A DNA stretch of 64,000 bases, from the NCBI GenBank assembly GCA_027034975.1, contig JALVWQ010000062.1, forward strand, positions 1 to 64,000, given 5' to 3'. The first letter of the stretch is position 1. Each line of letters opens with the position of its first letter. The position numbers and the translations under genes are program-made. A model generated the notes under the pieces. It did no database searches. It had not been told where the DNA came from and worked only from the letters and a program-made list of their open reading frames with translations. This document shows, one piece after another, positions 60,243 to 64,000 of the stretch. The stretch is from Campylobacteraceae bacterium. Its GTDB lineage: Bacteria; Campylobacterota; Campylobacteria; Campylobacterales; Sulfurovaceae.

Positions 60243-61495
60243 TATGCAGTAATAAGTGCCGCTAAGAGTAGTGTTGCATAAAATATCTTTTTGCTCCAAA
60301 TCGATGCTATAGAGAGAGCAATATAGAGCAGAATTAATGGTGTTGGCATCTCAATTGCCACAGCACTTTTTGGAAGATCAAAGAGTGCCAAGAGTGCAGG
60401 ATCAAAAAGATCCCCCATTCCAAGTAGATGCACAAAAAGCGACACCGGATAGAAGAGAATAAACGCAAGCGAAAGTGGAGGCGACATCAACTGCCAAGGT
60501 GTCGTATTTTGAAAAACAATATGCCCAATTGGGAACATCAATAAACACACCCCTACCGGTATTGCCACAACGGTAATAAACCATGTTGGGTAGTCTCGAA
60601 ACCAGCGAATAAGCAAGAAGATATAAAAGACTCCAGCAACTGAGAGCCAAAAACCTAGCGAAGCAACTAAAGATGGCTTCAAAAGCAGTATCAACAAGAC
60701 TGCAAAGAAGAGAAATTGAAAACTAATAAGCTCCAACCCAAGCACCAAGAGAAGCCAAGTGAGCGTAAGCATAACATACGATCGTGTCAATGCAGGTGGT
60801 GCCCCTACAAAAAGCACAAAGAGCCCTAAAATAGTAAGGGTTATAACCCCCAAATCGATATTTCTATGCCGCCACGGAAAGTAACGAATCTGTAAAAACC
60901 GGTAGGGAATAAAGAGGATCCCAAAGATAAAGAGCCACATAATCCCAAGGTGAAAACCACTAATGGCAACAAGGTGCGAAACCCCTAAATTCGAAATCTT
61001 CTCACGAAGCTCTCTATCAAGTGGATCTGCTAAAAAGATCGCATGGTAGAAGGTGTTGATACTACTCTTACTATCGTGCTGTTTGTCGATCAGTTGCCGC
61101 AAAAATGCCCGCGGATCAAAACCATCCTCTATTGGAGCGACAATATCTCCATTTGCAAAAAAACCAGCCAGATACTTTATAAATGAGGTATCCTCTTTTA
61201 AGCGATACTTTACTCGCACCCAACTAAATCGCTTTGGAGGCTCCTTTTTCGTAAAGAGGTAGAAAAGTTTCCCATCTTCGCTTTTAAGCTTTAAAAGCGT
61301 AGCTCCATTCTTATAGTATTTTCTATCATAGAGCTTCTCTACTTGTGCATCGCTATAGTAGTAGCCATCGAGTGATTGTAAATTTTGATACTCTTTATAG
61401 CTAAAGAAGAGCCGCAGTGCAATGAGAGCTATAATAACTAACGAAACAATTGCAAACTCTCGATTATTCTTAAAAAGTGGTGGTGAAGCTAACAT
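60209..61495 (-). CDS. ComEC/Rec2-family DNA uptake channel protein
   Basis: A 428-residue membrane protein with about 8-10 hydrophobic helices. The competence-domain signature is LGVSHLVAISGFHLGIMWLF. It has only the N-terminal soluble region and the channel domain, and lacks the C-terminal metallo-beta-lactamase domain of longer ComEC proteins; this short form occurs in Campylobacterota. It would translocate single-stranded DNA across the inner membrane. Gap of 2 nt after dnaB. Confidence 0.88.
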   Translation of the reverse strand: MLASPPLFKNNREFAIVSLVIIALIALRLFFSYKEYQNLQSLDGYYYSDAQVEKLYDRKYYKNGATLLKLKSEDGKLFYLFTKKEPPKRFSWVRVKYRLKEDTSFIKYLAGFFANGDIVAPIEDGFDPRAFLRQLIDKQHDSKSSINTFYHAIFLADPLDRELREKISNLGVSHLVAISGFHLGIMWLFIFGILFIPYRFLQIRYFPWRHRNIDLGVITLTILGLFVLFVGAPPALTRSYVMLTLTWLLLVLGLELISFQFLFFAVLLILLLKPSLVASLGFWLSVAGVFYIFLLIRWFRDYPTWFITVVAIPVGVCLLMFPIGHIVFQNTTPWQLMSPPLSLAFILFYPVSLFVHLLGMGDLFDPALLALFDLPKSAVAIEMPTPLILLYIALSIASIWSKKIFYATLLLAALITAYYMVLVSFASG

Positions 61496-61497
61496 CG

Positions 61498-62964
61498 CTA
61501 TATCGTTGGAGGAATCTCAACTTTACCCTCTGAGGTGTCATAATCTCCACTCTCAAAAATTACCTCATAAGGGGCTGCTTTAGGATTTTTATCGATAAAT
61601 CGAGTAAAGCGTTTTTGAAACAACAACTCTACTGTACCTGTTGGACCATTCCTCTGCTTTCCAATAATAAGCTCTGTCTCATCCTCCTCTCTTCTTTTGA
61701 GTTCATTATAGAGAGCCTCATACTTCTCAACATCACTCTGTTTATCCTCTGCCTTTGCTCGCTCGAGCTTCTCTTTAATCTGGTTCTCTTTATAGATCCC
61801 ATCGCGGTAAACAAAGAGAATAATATCGGCATCTTGCTCAATCGCCCCAGACTCCCGAAGGTCACTAAGCATTGGGCGTTTATTCTCTCGGCTCTCTAAC
61901 GATCGGTTCAGCTGCGAGAGTGCAATAATAGGAATCTCTAGCTCTCTTGCTAACTGCTTAAGCCCTCTTGAGATTTCGCTGATCTCTTGCTGTCTGCCTG
62001 CTTGGCTTCTATTCTCGCCACTCATAAGTTGCAAGTAGTCGATAATTGCAAGCGAAACCTCAGGGTGTTGCGATTTGAGTTTTCGCAGTTTGCTTCGCAC
62101 ATGGTGGATAGTCGCATAACCACCATCATCCACAAAGAGTTTTCGACGACTCATCTCATCCATAGCACTTGTTAAACGGGTCCACTCATCATCTACCAAA
62201 TTCCCCACACGCAACGCCTGCAAAGGAATCGAAGTCTTTGCTGCAAGCATACGCATCATCAACTGCTCCGCTGGCATCTCTAAAGAGAAAAAGGCAACCC
62301 CCTCCCCTCTCTCAAGTGCCTTTAGAGCCATATTAAGCACAATTGCCGTTTTCCCCATTGCTGGTCTTGCAGCAATAATTACTAAATCCCCTTTACCAAA
62401 ACCGCTTGTTTTATCATTTAAGTTCTCAAAACCTGTATCGACACCAATAAGTTTTGAGTTCGAGAGAGCTTTTAACCGCTCTATCTCATTTAGAGTATCG
62501 ACAGCAATCTTCTCCGAAGCCTTAAAGTCATCATTCACACTCTCTTGGGTAATCTCATAGAGTTTTTGCTCCACCCTATCCATTACATCGATCGCCTCAA
62601 GATCATCTTCGATGGTTAGCTTCTTAATCTCTGTTGCTAAAGTAACGAGTGATCGTTTGTTTGAATATGCCTTAATCTCGCTCACATAGGCTTTCGTATT
62701 GGTAATTGGGTTTGCAGAGAGCACCTCTATCATCGCTATCTCATCAAACTTATCCTCTTTTTGTAGCTCTTTGCGTAAGAACTCTTCATCAATTGGTTGC
62801 TCTTTCTCAAAAAGCCTCTCCATCGCTGCAAAGAGGTGTTGATGAAATGGCAAATAAAAATCTTTTGGCTTCAGATAACTTGCTACCTCTTCGTAGATCT
62901 CCGGATCAAAAATAATCGCCGAAAGAACTGCTCGCTCGATATTTAAATTATAGAGCTCTTGCAT
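61498..62964 (-). CDS. dnaB: Replicative DNA helicase
   Basis: Hexameric helicase of the replication fork. 488 residues. N-terminal primase-interacting domain (ERAVLSAIIFDPEIYEEVA), RecA-like domain with Walker A ARPAMGKTAIVLN, FSLEMPAEQLMMRMLA, DYLQLMSG and ALSQLNRSLESR. ATG 62964 overlaps the ispG stop (TAATG) and is 8 nt after GGAG; a TTG two codons earlier is too close to that site. No intein. Confidence 0.97.
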   Translation of the reverse strand: MQELYNLNIERAVLSAIIFDPEIYEEVASYLKPKDFYLPFHQHLFAAMERLFEKEQPIDEEFLRKELQKEDKFDEIAMIEVLSANPITNTKAYVSEIKAYSNKRSLVTLATEIKKLTIEDDLEAIDVMDRVEQKLYEITQESVNDDFKASEKIAVDTLNEIERLKALSNSKLIGVDTGFENLNDKTSGFGKGDLVIIAARPAMGKTAIVLNMALKALERGEGVAFFSLEMPAEQLMMRMLAAKTSIPLQALRVGNLVDDEWTRLTSAMDEMSRRKLFVDDGGYATIHHVRSKLRKLKSQHPEVSLAIIDYLQLMSGENRSQAGRQQEISEISRGLKQLARELEIPIIALSQLNRSLESRENKRPMLSDLRESGAIEQDADIILFVYRDGIYKENQIKEKLERAKAEDKQSDVEKYEALYNELKRREEDETELIIGKQRNGPTGTVELLFQKRFTRFIDKNPKAAPYEVIFESGDYDTSEGKVEIPPTI

Positions 62965-64000
62965 TAGCAACTCTCCTTAGCAAACTTCTCTACCTCTTCT
63001 ACAAATCTATCAACTAGCTGATTCTCAGGAAGCTTTGCAACTACCTCTCCCTTTACCATTATCAAGCCGCTTCCTTTCCCATAAGCAATCGCTACATCTG
63101 CATGCTTTGCCTCGCCAATTGCATTGACAACGCATCCCATTACCGACACATTCATCGGCTTCGTAATATGCTTTGTACGCTCTTGCACCTCTGCAACTGC
63201 ACTTACCAAATCTGCCTCTATTCGCCCGCATGTCGGACAAGAGATAATATTCAACCCCTCTTGCAATCTACCACTATCTTTTAAAATATCTTTTGCAACC
63301 GTTATCTCCTCTTCGAGTGCTCCTGTAATTGAGACACGCATTGTATCGCCAATTCCATCGAGCAAGAGAGCTCCTAGCCCAATAGCCGACTTAATTGTTG
63401 CATGGTGGATTGTCCCAGCCTCTGTAACGCCTAAATGGAACGGATAGTTATTCTTAGGTCGAAGCATTCTATAAGCAGCAACCGTTCGCTGCACATCACT
63501 CGCTTTAAGTGAAACCTTTATATCAGTAAAGTCTAAATCCTCTAAAAATTTAATATTATACTCAGCACTAGCAACCATACCCTCAGCTGTTGCACCATAC
63601 TTTTGTTCAAACTCCTTCTCTAAAGAACCAGCGTTCACACCAACTCGAATCGGCAAACTACGCTCTTTACACGCCTTTACAATCTCTTTAATGCGACTCT
63701 TTTCACCAATATTTCCAGGGTTAAAGCGGATTGCGTCGACCCACTTTGCAGCTTCTAGTGCTAATTTATAGTTAAAGTGGATATCGGCAACTAGAGGTAA
63801 GGTCGATTCTTTACTAATTTGCTCTAACGCTAAAGCAGCCTCCATATCTGGTACAGCAACACGCACAATATCAGCACCCGCAAAATGCAATCTCTTGATC
63901 TGCTGCAGTGTAGCATCTGCATCTCGGGTATCGCTAAAGGTCATCGATTGCACCGAAATAGGAGCATCACCGCCAATAGCTAAATCTTTAATATATATCT
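62964..64000 (-). CDS. ispG: (E)-4-hydroxy-3-methylbut-2-enyl-diphosphate synthase, 5' end cut by window edge
   Basis: Fe-S enzyme of the methylerythritol phosphate pathway, as are the ispDF products. About 345 residues are visible, starting inside [19 protein letters not shown]; only the first few residues are missing. Cluster Cys are in [13 protein letters not shown] and [29 protein letters not shown] and [13 protein letters not shown] are also typical. Coupled to dnaB by a one-base overlap. Confidence 0.96.
   Translation of the reverse strand, partial: IYIKDLAIGGDAPISVQSMTFSDTRDADATLQQIKRLHFAGADIVRVAVPDMEAALALEQISKESTLPLVADIHFNYKLALEAAKWVDAIRFNPGNIGEKSRIKEIVKACKERSLPIRVGVNAGSLEKEFEQKYGATAEGMVASAEYNIKFLEDLDFTDIKVSLKASDVQRTVAAYRMLRPKNNYPFHLGVTEAGTIHHATIKSAIGLGALLLDGIGDTMRVSITGALEEEITVAKDILKDSGRLQEGLNIISCPTCGRIEADLVSAVAEVQERTKHITKPMNVSVMGCVVNAIGEAKHADVAIAYGKGSGLIMVKGEVVAKLPENQLVDRFVEEVEKFAKESC

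Overview
This 64 kb window is ordinary-density bacterial chromosome from a Campylobacterota (epsilonproteobacterial) species, probably a free-living, Sulfurovum/Sulfurimonas-like organism rather than a host-associated Campylobacter or Helicobacter. The evidence is the protein families and their order: mrp / thiC / ispDF fusion / HP1021-type orphan regulator / ATP sulfurylase-like / pgpA, and rpmE-rsmI-rlmB-(RodZ-like)-alaC-hom...yraN...trxA-trxB. Both orders resemble, from memory, Campylobacter jejuni Cj1606c-Cj1610 and Cj0146c-Cj0155c. A futalosine-pathway menaquinone enzyme (mqnE), glnD and a complete Bat operon also fit. I see no tRNA, rRNA, CRISPR array, insertion sequence or prophage.

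Layout. 1-2.9 kb: edge-truncated class V aminotransferase, a structured leader and two tandem outer-membrane beta-barrel paralogues. 3.1-11.6 kb: a tightly overlapping moxR-DUF58-batA-batB-batC-batD operon followed by an OmpR-type response regulator and sensor kinase. 11.6-17.3 kb (minus): small membrane protein, glmS, gltX, accC, accB. 17.4-23.2 kb: dcd, a Kbp-like BON-LysM protein, an unknown membrane protein, mqnE, glnD and a small coiled-coil protein. 23.3-29.7 kb: mrp and thiC divergent from ispDF, HP1021-like regulator, sat-like and pgpA. 29.8-35.6 kb (minus): DUF465 protein, argJ, rpmB, Fe-S oxidoreductase, hemN, argF. 35.9-40.2 kb: two murein enzymes (LysM-NlpC/P60 and L,D-transpeptidase) and a lipoprotein. 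40.2-55.8 kb (minus): hemB, radical SAM, purF, dapB, trxB, trxA, a PhyH dioxygenase, yraN, a formate dehydrogenase, dtd, yajQ, hom, alaC, RodZ-like, rlmB, rsmI, rpmE. 56-60.2 kb: leuA behind a candidate leader peptide, two envelope proteins and a Xer recombinase. 60.2-64 kb (minus): comEC, dnaB and ispG, the last cut by the window edge.

The most unusual content lies between genes. A family of dispersed elements occurs at nine junctions. Full copies have two convergent arms built of degenerate heptads (consensus GAGCTNA, GC every 7 nt) around a core of about 63 nt with two small hairpins. One copy carries its core inverted, one has lost a hairpin, and several sites have a single arm only. A stem position co-varies between copies, and one copy can form a longer competing stem. 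Elements sit between a gene's 3' hairpin and the next gene's ribosome binding site. In three cases the hairpin includes the stop codon of the gene. A second, unrelated family is a 162-nt near-perfectly symmetrical hairpin upstream of argJ (two 79-nt arms, 4-nt loop) with an internally deleted relative near the left edge. Its arm differences favour G-U pairing on one strand, as expected for a structured RNA.

Other points of note: a cysteine-free HP1021-type regulator with Ser at the phosphoacceptor position, an ATP-sulfurylase-like protein with altered catalytic motifs, an Mrp lacking one Cys of its C-terminal CxxC, and formate dehydrogenase and dioxygenase genes placed inside an otherwise conserved housekeeping cluster.
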